In this document: in pieces, positions 1 to 5,557 of the stretch
Numbering within the stretch: position 1 is the first letter of the stretch
Layout: each line of letters starts with the position of its first letter
DNA from: an uncultured Ruminococcus sp.
GTDB lineage: Bacteria; Bacillota; Clostridia; Oscillospirales; Acutalibacteraceae
Direction of reading: 5' to 3'
Assembly: GCA_900554995.1 (NCBI GenBank)
Contig: USJJ01000106.1
Coordinates: forward strand, 1-5,557
Length of the DNA stretch: 5,557 nt
Made by a program: the position numbers and the translations under genes
Notes under the pieces: generated by a model
The model's database searches: none
What the model was told of the DNA's origin: nothing
Seen by the model: the letters and a program-made list of their open reading frames with translations, nothing else

Positions 1-8
1 GGAAACTG

Positions 9-1055
9 ATGCCTCAATTAAATGAGATCGAACTGAAAAAGCAGATCGGATCAGGCGATTTTTCACGTCTCTATTTTCTTTACGGCGAAGAAAAATATCT
101 GATCAGACATTATACATCCCTCATAATTAAAAAGGCGGTTGACCCTGCATTTGCCGATTTCAATCTCCACGGCTACGACGGCAAAGGGGTTGATTTTGAC
201 GATGTGTCGCAGGCGGCGGAGGCTCTTCCTATGATGAGCGAAAGAACGCTTGTTCATATCAAGGATCTTGCGCTTGACAGTCTCAATTCGGATCAGTCCG
301 ATAAATTTTTAAAGCTGATTTCCGATATTCCCGAAACAACGGTCATTCTGATTTCCAATCCGAGTCTCGATGTAAATATGAAAAGCGCAAAGGGCAGAAA
401 AATACTTTCCGAGGTCGATAAATTCGGCTGTTCGGTCGCCTTTGAGCACGCAGGTCTCAATCAGCTGATTAAGCTCGTTGAAAAGGGTGCAAGCTCAAGG
501 AATTGTACGATTTCACCATCGAATGCACGTTATCTTCTCACTTTGATCGGCGATGATATGACGGTTATAATAAATGAGCTTGATAAAATCTGTGCCTATA
601 AAAAAGAGGGAGAAATCGGCAGAGAGCATATTGATGCCGTTGTGGTTAAAACCGTACAGGCGAGGGTTTTTGATCTTGCAAAAGCGTTAACCTCGGGCAA
701 CTGTGACCTTGCGATGGATATTCTCGATACGCTCATTGCAATGAAAGAAGAACCGATAAACATTCTCGGTGCACTGATTACACCTTACGTCGATATGTAC
801 AGAGCAAAGGTTTATGTCAGCGGTGGACTCAGAGCCGAGGATGCCGCAAAGGATTTTAACTATAAAAACAAGGAATTCAGACTCACAAACGGTGCAAGAG
901 CGGCGTCGAAATACTCCGTTTCTCAGATCAGAACATTTCTTGACGTTCTTGACGATGCCGACCGACTTTTAAAATCGACATCGGTCAGCGGCAGACTTGT
1001 CCTTGAACAGACAATTACAAAGCTGTTCCTTGTTTCAAACGGTGAAAAAATATGA
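9..1055 (+). CDS. holA: DNA polymerase III delta subunit (clamp-loader subunit)
   Basis: HolA is the delta subunit of the DNA polymerase III clamp loader. It binds the beta sliding clamp and opens the ring so that it can be loaded on primed DNA. The 348 residues match the usual family length of about 340. The N-terminal domain shows the family signature LYFLYGEEKYLI (residues 21-32), followed by LPMMSERTLVHIKDL (73-87), which corresponds to the conserved stretch associated with clamp contact. The C-terminal collar region includes VFDLAKALTSG (220-230), EPINILGALITPY (248-260) and a final helix near residues 319-341 (LLKSTSVSGRLVLEQ). No Walker A motif is seen, as expected for delta. The start is supported by its position about 25 residues before YGEE, as in homologues, and by a partial GGA ribosome site at the very edge of the window. 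An earlier in-frame start beyond the edge cannot be excluded. The stop overlaps the next gene by ATGA, so the two are probably co-translated. Confidence 0.94.
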   Translation: MPQLNEIELKKQIGSGDFSRLYFLYGEEKYLIRHYTSLIIKKAVDPAFADFNLHGYDGKGVDFDDVSQAAEALPMMSERTLVHIKDLALDSLNSDQSDKFLKLISDIPETTVILISNPSLDVNMKSAKGRKILSEVDKFGCSVAFEHAGLNQLIKLVEKGASSRNCTISPSNARYLLTLIGDDMTVIINELDKICAYKKEGEIGREHIDAVVVKTVQARVFDLAKALTSGNCDLAMDILDTLIAMKEEPINILGALITPYVDMYRAKVYVSGGLRAEDAAKDFNYKNKEFRLTNGARAASKYSVSQIRTFLDVLDDADRLLKSTSVSGRLVLEQTITKLFLVSNGEKI

Positions 1056-1645
1056 TTAAGGTCGATCAGGTCGTTATCGTTGAGGGCAGATACGATAAAA
1101 TCAAGCTCTCATCAATAATTGACGGAATAATTATAGAAACCGAGGGCTTCGGAATTTTCAAAGATAAGGACAAGCAAAGGCTGATAAGAAAACTTGCAGA
1201 GAAAAAGGGAATCGTTATCCTTACCGACAGTGATTCGGCAGGCTTTGTTATAAGAAATTTCATAACATCAATTGTTCCGAAAGATCATATAACAAATGTG
1301 TATATACCCGATATTTACGGAAAAGAAAAAAGGAAAGCCGAGGCGTCAAAAGAAGGAAAACTGGGCGTCGAGGGAGTTTCGGCTGATGTTATAGCAAATG
1401 CCTTTGAAAAAGCCGGGATAGGTGTGTCGGAGTGTGTTAAGTTGGAAAGAAGAGAGATAACTCTCAATGATTTTTACGACGACGGACTGACAGGCTGCGC
1501 CGACAGCAAGGCAAAAAGACAGCGGATTTTAATTAAACTTGATCTGCCCGAAAGGATGTCTACCAAGGCTATGCTTGATATTTTAAATTTGTTTTTAACC
1601 TACGAGGACTATAAAAAACTCGTAGAATCGGAGGTGTTTTTATGA
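1052..1645 (+). CDS. Toprim-domain protein, ribonuclease M5-like
   Basis: This 197-residue protein has a Toprim fold at its N-terminus. The catalytic glutamate lies in [13 protein letters not shown] (residues 7-19, Glu11), and the metal-binding aspartates lie in [15 protein letters not shown] (56-70, Asp59 and Asp61). [12 protein letters not shown] (103-114) resembles the KxGIEH-type segment that follows the Toprim domain in RNase M5. The remaining C-terminal half (about 120-190) fits the small helical domain (DUF4093-like) found in this family. RNase M5 matures the 5S rRNA precursor, and its usual length is about 180-190 residues, close to this protein. Many Clostridia carry M5-like Toprim proteins whose substrate has not been tested, so I make the family call with confidence but leave the gene symbol rnmV blank. 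The start overlaps the holA stop (ATGA). Only a weak GGTGA lies upstream, which fits translational coupling. The stop overlaps the ispF start in the same way. Confidence 0.87.
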   Translation: MIKVDQVVIVEGRYDKIKLSSIIDGIIIETEGFGIFKDKDKQRLIRKLAEKKGIVILTDSDSAGFVIRNFITSIVPKDHITNVYIPDIYGKEKRKAEASKEGKLGVEGVSADVIANAFEKAGIGVSECVKLERREITLNDFYDDGLTGCADSKAKRQRILIKLDLPERMSTKAMLDILNLFLTYEDYKKLVESEVFL

Positions 1646-1977
1646 GAATAGGACACGGATATGACGTTCATAAGCTGGTTGAAGGTCGTGATTTGATAAT
1701 CGGAGGAGTGAAAATACCCTACGAAAAAGGTCTGCTCGGTCACTCCGACGCTGATGTTCTTCTTCACGCTGTGAGCGATTCCTTGCTCGGAGCTGCGGCG
1801 ATGGGCGATATCGGCGGAATGTTTCCCGATAACGATCCGCAGTTTCTCGGCGCAGACAGTCTTGTCCTTCTCAGAAGCGTATTTCAGCGTCTGAGAGATA
1901 ACGGCTATAAGGTTGTCAATGTTGACGCAACCGTTATTGCACAAAAGCCTAAGATGAAAACATATATTCCCATATGA
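1642..1977 (+). CDS. ispF: 2-C-methyl-D-erythritol 2,4-cyclodiphosphate synthase, N-terminal part (frameshifted)
   Basis: IspF catalyses cyclisation of CDP-methylerythritol 2-phosphate to methylerythritol cyclodiphosphate, with release of CMP, in the MEP isoprenoid pathway. It works as a zinc-dependent homotrimer in the cytoplasm. This frame encodes 111 residues, of which 110 align with the family. The metal ligands Asp8 and His10 are in [10 protein letters not shown], and His42 is in [14 protein letters not shown]. The active-site segment HSDADV (34-39), the DIGGMFPD loop (56-63) and [12 protein letters not shown] (94-105) are also present. The frame ends prematurely at TGA 1975-1977, right where homologues continue with IPxMR. 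The missing part follows at once in the -1 frame (1974-2114). Restoring one base would give 157 residues, the normal family length. The start is set by a GGAGG site at 1630-1634, seven bases before the ATG, and by the ATGA overlap with the upstream Toprim gene. Confidence 0.93.
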   Translation: MRIGHGYDVHKLVEGRDLIIGGVKIPYEKGLLGHSDADVLLHAVSDSLLGAAAMGDIGGMFPDNDPQFLGADSLVLLRSVFQRLRDNGYKVVNVDATVIAQKPKMKTYIPI

Positions 1978-2114
1978 GAATGAATATTGCCGCCGCACTT
2001 TCGACGGATATTGACAATATCAGCGTTAAAGCAACTACCGAAGAGGAACTGGGTTTTACGGGCAGGGGAGAGGGAATTTCAGCCCACTCGGTATGCCTTA
2101 TTGAAAAAGAATAA
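1974..2114 (+). pseudogene. ispF: IspF C-terminal part, displaced by a one-base frameshift
   Basis: This is the remainder of ispF in the -1 frame relative to the N-terminal part. Read from the ATG at 1974 it gives 46 residues to the TAA at 2112-2114. They include [29 protein letters not shown] and a final HSVCLIEKE, which are the conserved C-terminal elements of IspF: the MRxNIA helix, the KATT substrate/CDP-binding segment and the GFTGRGEGI loop. Homologues read IPxMR across this point. Here CCC is followed by only two bases before ATG AGA, so exactly one base is missing. A fourth C (CCC CAT ATG) would give Pro-His-Met-Arg. The ATG overlaps the premature TGA as ATGA, so re-initiation into a split protein is formally possible, but no good ribosome site precedes it. 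A sequencing or assembly error is the simplest reading. A true recent mutation is the alternative. Confidence 0.9.
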
Positions 2115-2129
2115 AAAATATGTTATAAT
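2101..2129 (+). promoter_or_regulatory. Sigma-A-type promoter for cdaA-cdaR
   Basis: The -35 box TTGAAA (2101-2106) and the -10 box TATAAT (2124-2129) are separated by exactly 17 bp. A TG one base upstream of the -10 box (2121-2122) makes it an extended -10. The expected transcription start is near 2136, giving a leader of about 20 bases that contains the cdaA ribosome site GGAG (2147-2150). The -35 box lies inside the last codons of ispF, and the ispF stop falls in the spacer. The match to the consensus is direct from sequence; activity is inferred. Confidence 0.8.
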
Positions 2130-2156
2130 AACAGAAAAAATGATTCGGAGAAAAAT

Positions 2157-3053
2157 ATGAGTGCTTTATTTGATAACCTCAGCGTTCTTTGGGACAGGCT
2201 GTTGGCTTTATTTTCTTCCTACAATATAATAACCGATACTCTCGATATTGCCTTTGTTGCATTCCTTGTTTTCAGCGCAATTAAAATGCTCAAGGAGACA
2301 AGAGGTATACAGATCGTCAAGGGACTTTTGCTTGTTGCGATTATCTATGCGATCATCAGTCTTTTGAATATGCAGGCGAGCACCTATTTATTTAAGACGA
2401 TTCTTCGCGATTTTATCCTTGTGCTTATCATTCTTTTTACGCCAGAAATTCGCCATGCACTCGAAACAATGGGCAGAAGCAGGTTTGCATTTCTGAACTT
2501 TTTCGGCGCTCAACAGGGTGATGCTCTCTATGAGAGGAAAAAGCGTGCGGTTCTCGAAATCTGCAAGGCGTGCAGGGATATGAGCGACAAAAAGATCGGT
2601 GCGCTTATTATTTTTGAGAGGGACACTATGCTCGGCGATATCATCAATACGGGAACAACCGTTGACGCAAAGGTGTCAAGAGAGCTTATTAATGCACTGT
2701 TTTTTCCAAATTCCGCACTTCACGACGGCGGAGTAGTTATCAGAGACGGCAGGATTATTGCCGCAGGCTGCATTCTTCCGCTTACGGATAACAATTCGAT
2801 CAGCAGTGAGCTTGGAACCCGTCACAGGGCATCGCTCGGAATAAGCGAAAAGAGTGACGCAGTTGCCGTTGTTGTCTCCGAGGAGACGGGCTATATTTCC
2901 ATTGCCTGCGGCGGAGAGCTTGAAAGAGGAATCTCCGACGGTGTTCTTATCGAACGATTGATGGATTACATTCTTCCCGATACGGCGGGTCAGAAAAAAA
3001 ATTCGTTTTTTGCCGTGCTTCTGACTAAGATAAAGGAGAAGTTCAAGAAATGA
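2157..3053 (+). CDS. cdaA: Membrane diadenylate cyclase CdaA (DacA/YbbP family)
   Basis: CdaA condenses two ATP into the second messenger c-di-AMP, which controls potassium and osmolyte transport and cell-wall homeostasis in Gram-positive bacteria. The 298 residues show three hydrophobic N-terminal segments (about 29-46, 54-71 and 83-97), which anchor the enzyme in the membrane. After a linker comes a cytoplasmic DAC domain (about 120-270). Visible DAC elements are IIFERDTMLGDIINTGT (151-167), SALHDGGVVIRDGRI (186-200), and ELGTRHRASLGISE (218-231) with the RHR motif at 222-224. SEETGYISIACGG (241-253) follows. The catalytic DGA motif is DGG here (190-192). A short basic tail (KIKEKFKK) ends the protein. 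The length is slightly above the roughly 270 residues of the Bacillus enzyme. The start is supported by GGAG at 2147-2150, six bases before the ATG. The gene has its own promoter and overlaps cdaR by ATGA, as expected for an enzyme and its membrane regulator. Confidence 0.96.
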   Translation: MSALFDNLSVLWDRLLALFSSYNIITDTLDIAFVAFLVFSAIKMLKETRGIQIVKGLLLVAIIYAIISLLNMQASTYLFKTILRDFILVLIILFTPEIRHALETMGRSRFAFLNFFGAQQGDALYERKKRAVLEICKACRDMSDKKIGALIIFERDTMLGDIINTGTTVDAKVSRELINALFFPNSALHDGGVVIRDGRIIAAGCILPLTDNNSISSELGTRHRASLGISEKSDAVAVVVSEETGYISIACGGELERGISDGVLIERLMDYILPDTAGQKKNSFFAVLLTKIKEKFKK

Positions 3054-4339
3054 AAACAAAAAGATTTACGCTGAGACAGCTTTTTTCAAACACAAAATTT
3101 CTTGTTGTTTTTTCGATTGTCGTCGCCTTTATATTTTGGATTGTTGTTGCGCTTGAATATGCGCCGGTTGTTGAAAACGAAATCAAGGACATTCCCGTCA
3201 AGATTGATATGAACAACAGCGTTCCGGATAAGCTCGGACTGCAGATTTTCGGTCAAAGCGATTACACGATAAATGTTACAGTTAAAGGCAACAGATATGT
3301 TGTCGGAGGAGATCTTTTGACGGCGGATGATTTTGAGGCGACCGCACAGACGGCATACGTTGATTCCGCCGGAAAACACAGTCTGCTTGTCAAGGTAACG
3401 GCTAAAGATGCCAATGCCGACTACGAGATTGTTTCAAAATCCGCCGATTATATTGAAGTTTTCTTCGATAAATACGCTGAGAAAGAGGTAGAGGTAACAC
3501 CCAGAATAATCTCGGAACTAAGTGAATATACACCCGATAACTATCTTTTTAACAAGTCCGATATTTTTTATAATGTTAAAACCGTAAAGGTTACGGGCGC
3601 ACAGACTGAGGTTAATTCCGTCACCGCCGCCTATGCAAATATCGAGATTAACAAGAAAATGACAGAAAGCCAAACTGTCGATTGTCCGGTTGTGCTCAGC
3701 AACGGCAGTGATATGGATGCAAAGTATGTTAAGCTGAACGGGGAGAGCTCGTTGACAATTCCCGTAACTCTGCCGGTTTATAAGATTGAAAGCACATCAA
3801 CAACGGTGCTGTTTAAAAATGCACCGTCGGATTACATCAATAAGCCGCTCGGATTTACTGTTTCACCGTCCTATGTCAAGGTTGCGCTGCTTCAAAACGG
3901 TGCCGACAGCACCGACGGACTGGCAGTCGGTACAATTGATTATTCTCAGATTACGCCGTCAACGGACAGCTTTACCTTTAACGCATCGGATATAAAAAAT
4001 GCAAAGATTCTCGACGGAACAACAACCTTTACCGTTGAACTCGATACCGACAAACTGTCTTCAAAGACATTGACTTTACCGAACGGATCGGTTGTAGTGA
4101 CAGGCTCGTCCGGTTACACTGTAAATGACGTTGATCTTTCTTCAATCGGCAAAATAACCGTTGTCGGAACATCGTCAAGCCTTTCGCCAGTCAATGCAAG
4201 TATGCTCAGCGCTAAAATCGACCTTACAAACGTTACCTTACAGCATGGTGAAAATACCGTACCCGTTACGGTGATTTTGAATAACAGCAGCTCGTGCTGG
4301 ATAAGCGGGACATATACCGCCACAATTTATAAAGATTAA
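3050..4339 (+). CDS. cdaR: CdaA regulatory protein CdaR (YbbR-domain protein)
   Basis: CdaR is a membrane-anchored extracytoplasmic protein that binds CdaA and modulates c-di-AMP synthesis. This 429-residue protein has a short basic N-terminus, one transmembrane segment (about 17-36, FLVVFSIVVAFIFWIVVAL) and an outside part built of four YbbR-like beta repeats at roughly 45-137, 145-240, 250-330 and 338-427. Each repeat has a recognisable VxVxG-type strand followed by an Asp/Ile-rich strand: INVTVKGNRYVV (74-85), VKVTGAQTEVNSV (179-191), a degenerate VKVALLQNG (276-284), and ITVVGTSSSLSPV (369-381) with AKIDLTNV (388-395). The length is close to Bacillus CdaR, which also has four repeats. The ATG overlaps the cdaA stop, and AAAGGAG at 3032-3038 supports the start. 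The role is inferred from the family and from pairing with cdaA. A strong terminator follows directly, so this is the last gene of its unit. Confidence 0.92.
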   Translation: MKTKRFTLRQLFSNTKFLVVFSIVVAFIFWIVVALEYAPVVENEIKDIPVKIDMNNSVPDKLGLQIFGQSDYTINVTVKGNRYVVGGDLLTADDFEATAQTAYVDSAGKHSLLVKVTAKDANADYEIVSKSADYIEVFFDKYAEKEVEVTPRIISELSEYTPDNYLFNKSDIFYNVKTVKVTGAQTEVNSVTAAYANIEINKKMTESQTVDCPVVLSNGSDMDAKYVKLNGESSLTIPVTLPVYKIESTSTTVLFKNAPSDYINKPLGFTVSPSYVKVALLQNGADSTDGLAVGTIDYSQITPSTDSFTFNASDIKNAKILDGTTTFTVELDTDKLSSKTLTLPNGSVVVTGSSGYTVNDVDLSSIGKITVVGTSSSLSPVNASMLSAKIDLTNVTLQHGENTVPVTVILNNSSSCWISGTYTATIYKD

Positions 4340-4345
4340 CAAACG

Positions 4346-4377
4346 GAGACTGACATTTTTGTCGGTCTCTATTTTTT
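4346..4377 (+). terminator. Rho-independent terminator after cdaR
   Basis: GAGACTGAC (4346-4354) pairs with GTCGGTCTC (4361-4369) to form a 9-bp stem with one G-U pair and a 6-base AT-rich loop. A T-run (4372-4377) follows almost directly. It begins six bases after the cdaR stop codon and separates the cdaA-cdaR unit from the lipoprotein gene. Confidence 0.9.
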
Positions 4378-4416
4378 AAATGACTGTAAATTTTTAAGAA
4401 AAATATTCATTTAGTG

Positions 4417-4446
4417 TTGTAAAAATGACAGATAGTGTGCTATAAT
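4417..4446 (+). promoter_or_regulatory. Sigma-A-type promoter for the lipoprotein gene
   Basis: A perfect -10 box TATAAT (4441-4446) is preceded by TG at 4438-4439, an extended -10. The best -35 candidate is TTGTAA (4417-4422), 18 bp upstream and matching four of six consensus bases. The expected start near 4453 gives a leader of about 55 bases. The placement after a terminator and before an isolated gene supports it. The -35 assignment is the weak part. Confidence 0.7.
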
Positions 4447-4492
4447 GTAATGACTGTTAAAATGGGTTAATTTTATGGAAGAATATTATACG

Positions 4493-4500
4493 AAAGGAGA
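4493..4500 (+). promoter_or_regulatory. Ribosome binding site that decides the lipoprotein start
   Basis: AAAGGAGA lies about eight bases before the ATG at 4508. An in-frame ATG at 4475 would add eleven residues, but it has no comparable site upstream and would push a polar, acidic stretch in front of the signal peptide. The start at 4508 is therefore chosen. Confidence 0.8.
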
Positions 4501-4507
4501 GTTTTGT

Positions 4508-5557
4508 ATGAAAAAGCTGAGATGCTTGGTTGCTTTTGCGTTTATAATTTCAATAGTTGTTTCTTTCAGCGGATGTTCATTCAGATTTTCCTCCTTCGAC
4601 AATCTTCTGCGCCCTCCGAAGCTCTCCGGTAAATACCAGGGCTTGCAGGATTCGTTTGAAAAACTCGTTGATAAGGATTACAGCCTTTCAACGCCGGAGA
4701 ACGGAATTTTCCGCTCGGCATTTATTGTTAACGATCTTGATATGGATAATAACGAGGAGGCACTCGTTTTTTATACCGAAAAGAAGAATCCCGATCTTGT
4801 TAAAATTTATTATTTTGAATATGAGGATAACGAATGGAAAGCGGTGTCCTCATTCGACGGACTCGGAAGCTCGGTTGATGAGGTTAAGCTTGCCGATTTG
4901 AATCACGACGGAAAATCGGAAATTATAATCGGATGGAACCTCTTTTCGAGCAAGACAAACAAAGCCTTTGCCGCTTATGATATTTCAAGCGGTAATATGA
5001 AAATGATTTCGTCATTCCCGTATTCTTATCTTGATATCATTGACGTAAACGGCGACGGAATCGACGATGTATTCACAATGAATGTAGATTCTTCAGTGAC
5101 CGATCACTATACCGCTTCGGCAACCGTCTACACCTATGATCCCAAATCGGTTTCGCTTCAGGCACTCAGCTCCGTCAGGACAGAGGGCAATATCTCATCG
5201 TACGTTGATATTAATGTCGAAAAAATTGATGATAAGCGTTATATTTACGTCGAATCCCGAAAGGGAGACAATGATATGATAACCGAGGTTATCTACTGGG
5301 ACGATGAGACAAGTACGCTTGCGGCGCCGTTATTCGATGTTTCGACGCAGTCCACGTCGCAGACGCTTAGACATATGAAAATCACGTGTCAGGATATTGA
5401 CTCGGACGGTTTTCTTGAAATACCCGTCAGCGTTGATATGCCCGGTTCTTCCGTTGCGGACAACAGCGCTGTTGCGATTGCGGCGGCAAATTCAAAGGAG
5501 GAAACAGCTCCCACAAAGAGCGTTTATTACACAAAGTGGGTTAAATTCCGTGACGAT
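4508..5557 (+). CDS. Putative secreted lipoprotein with FG-GAP/VCBS-like repeats (3' end outside window)
   Basis: The frame stays open for 350 codons to the window edge, so the C-terminus is missing. I do not recognise a specific function. The N-terminus is a lipoprotein signal: basic MKKLR, a hydrophobic core (about 7-19) and a lipobox-like FSGC with the lipidated Cys at 23, so the protein should be anchored to the outer face of the membrane. The rest carries Asp-rich loops of the DxDxDGxxD type followed by a beta strand: DLDMDNNEEALVFY (76-89), DLNHDGKSEIIIGW (130-143), DVNGDGIDDVFTM (179-191) and DIDSDGFLEIPV (296-307). A degenerate copy lies at IDDKRYIYV (240-248). The spacing is about 50-60 residues, as in FG-GAP/VCBS beta-propeller blades, where such loops bind calcium. 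The gene has its own promoter and follows a terminator, so it is probably transcribed independently of cdaA-cdaR. Binding of a surface ligand or polysaccharide is only a guess. Confidence 0.85.
   Translation, partial: MKKLRCLVAFAFIISIVVSFSGCSFRFSSFDNLLRPPKLSGKYQGLQDSFEKLVDKDYSLSTPENGIFRSAFIVNDLDMDNNEEALVFYTEKKNPDLVKIYYFEYEDNEWKAVSSFDGLGSSVDEVKLADLNHDGKSEIIIGWNLFSSKTNKAFAAYDISSGNMKMISSFPYSYLDIIDVNGDGIDDVFTMNVDSSVTDHYTASATVYTYDPKSVSLQALSSVRTEGNISSYVDINVEKIDDKRYIYVESRKGDNDMITEVIYWDDETSTLAAPLFDVSTQSTSQTLRHMKITCQDIDSDGFLEIPVSVDMPGSSVADNSAVAIAAANSKEETAPTKSVYYTKWVKFRDD

Noticed and set aside
1960..1985. Programmed -1 ribosomal frameshifting as the way to make full-length IspF
   Set aside because: A -1 slip at CCC would give Pro-His-Met-Arg and restore the frame, but the site (ATT CCC ATA) is not a canonical X XXY YYZ slippery heptamer. 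I see no stimulatory hairpin or upstream Shine-Dalgarno-like stimulator. IspF is not known to use recoding, so a missing base is simpler.
1609..1998. Open reading frame of 129 codons on the minus strand opposite ispF
   Set aside because: It lies entirely opposite well-conserved coding sequence. Its translation resembles no family I recognise, and the real gene on the + strand explains the region.
2676..3059. Open reading frame of 127 codons on the minus strand opposite the CdaA catalytic domain
   Set aside because: It is a shadow of the conserved DAC domain, with no recognisable protein features.
3899..3913. Small perfect hairpin GGTGC-N5-GCACC
   Set aside because: It lies inside cdaR coding sequence, has a short stem and no T-run, and is best explained by chance from codons.
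4340..4507. Possible riboswitch (for example a c-di-AMP type) ahead of the lipoprotein gene
   Set aside because: The predicted leader after the transcription start is only about 55 bases, AT-rich and without paired elements. The only strong hairpin is the cdaR terminator, upstream of the promoter.
4557..4901. Open reading frame of 114 codons on the + strand within the lipoprotein gene
   Set aside because: It is in a different frame from the lipoprotein, which has a strong ribosome site, a signal peptide and repeat motifs. The alternative product is low-complexity and Arg/Ile/Ser-rich, as expected for an out-of-frame reading.

Overview
This window reads as an ordinary housekeeping stretch of a Gram-positive anaerobe of the class Clostridia, possibly the Ruminococcaceae/Oscillospirales group. 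The evidence is an AT-leaning composition with strong AGGAG-type ribosome binding sites, sigma-A-like promoters, a Toprim protein of the RNase M5 type, a CdaA-CdaR pair and a Gram-positive-style lipoprotein. The taxonomic placement is inferred from gene content and protein style, not from a marker gene. All genes lie on the + strand.

Positions 1-2114 form a tightly packed run of three genes: holA (DNA polymerase III delta subunit), a Toprim/RNase M5-like gene, and ispF (MEP isoprenoid pathway). Each junction is a 4-base ATGA overlap, which suggests translational coupling and a promoter upstream of the window. IspF is broken in this sequence. One base appears to be missing at about 1969-1973, so the first 110 residues are in one frame and the conserved C-terminal 46 residues continue in another. 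All motifs survive on both sides, so this is either a sequencing/assembly error or a very recent mutation.

Positions 2101-4377 form a second transcription unit. A near-consensus promoter (TTGAAA, 17 bp, TATAAT with an extended -10) overlaps the last codons of ispF and drives cdaA (membrane diadenylate cyclase, makes c-di-AMP) and cdaR (membrane-anchored YbbR-repeat regulator), again joined by ATGA. A clear rho-independent terminator closes the unit. glmM, the usual third member of this cluster, is absent.

Positions 4378-5557 hold an intergenic promoter region and a 3'-truncated gene for a secreted lipoprotein of unknown function. It carries regularly spaced Asp-rich loops of the FG-GAP/VCBS (integrin-like, probably calcium-binding) type.

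I saw no rRNA, tRNA, CRISPR array, insertion sequence or phage gene. I found no clear sign of a novel multi-gene system. The points most worth a second look are the ispF frameshift, the uncharacterised repeat lipoprotein, and the DGG variant of the CdaA active-site motif.
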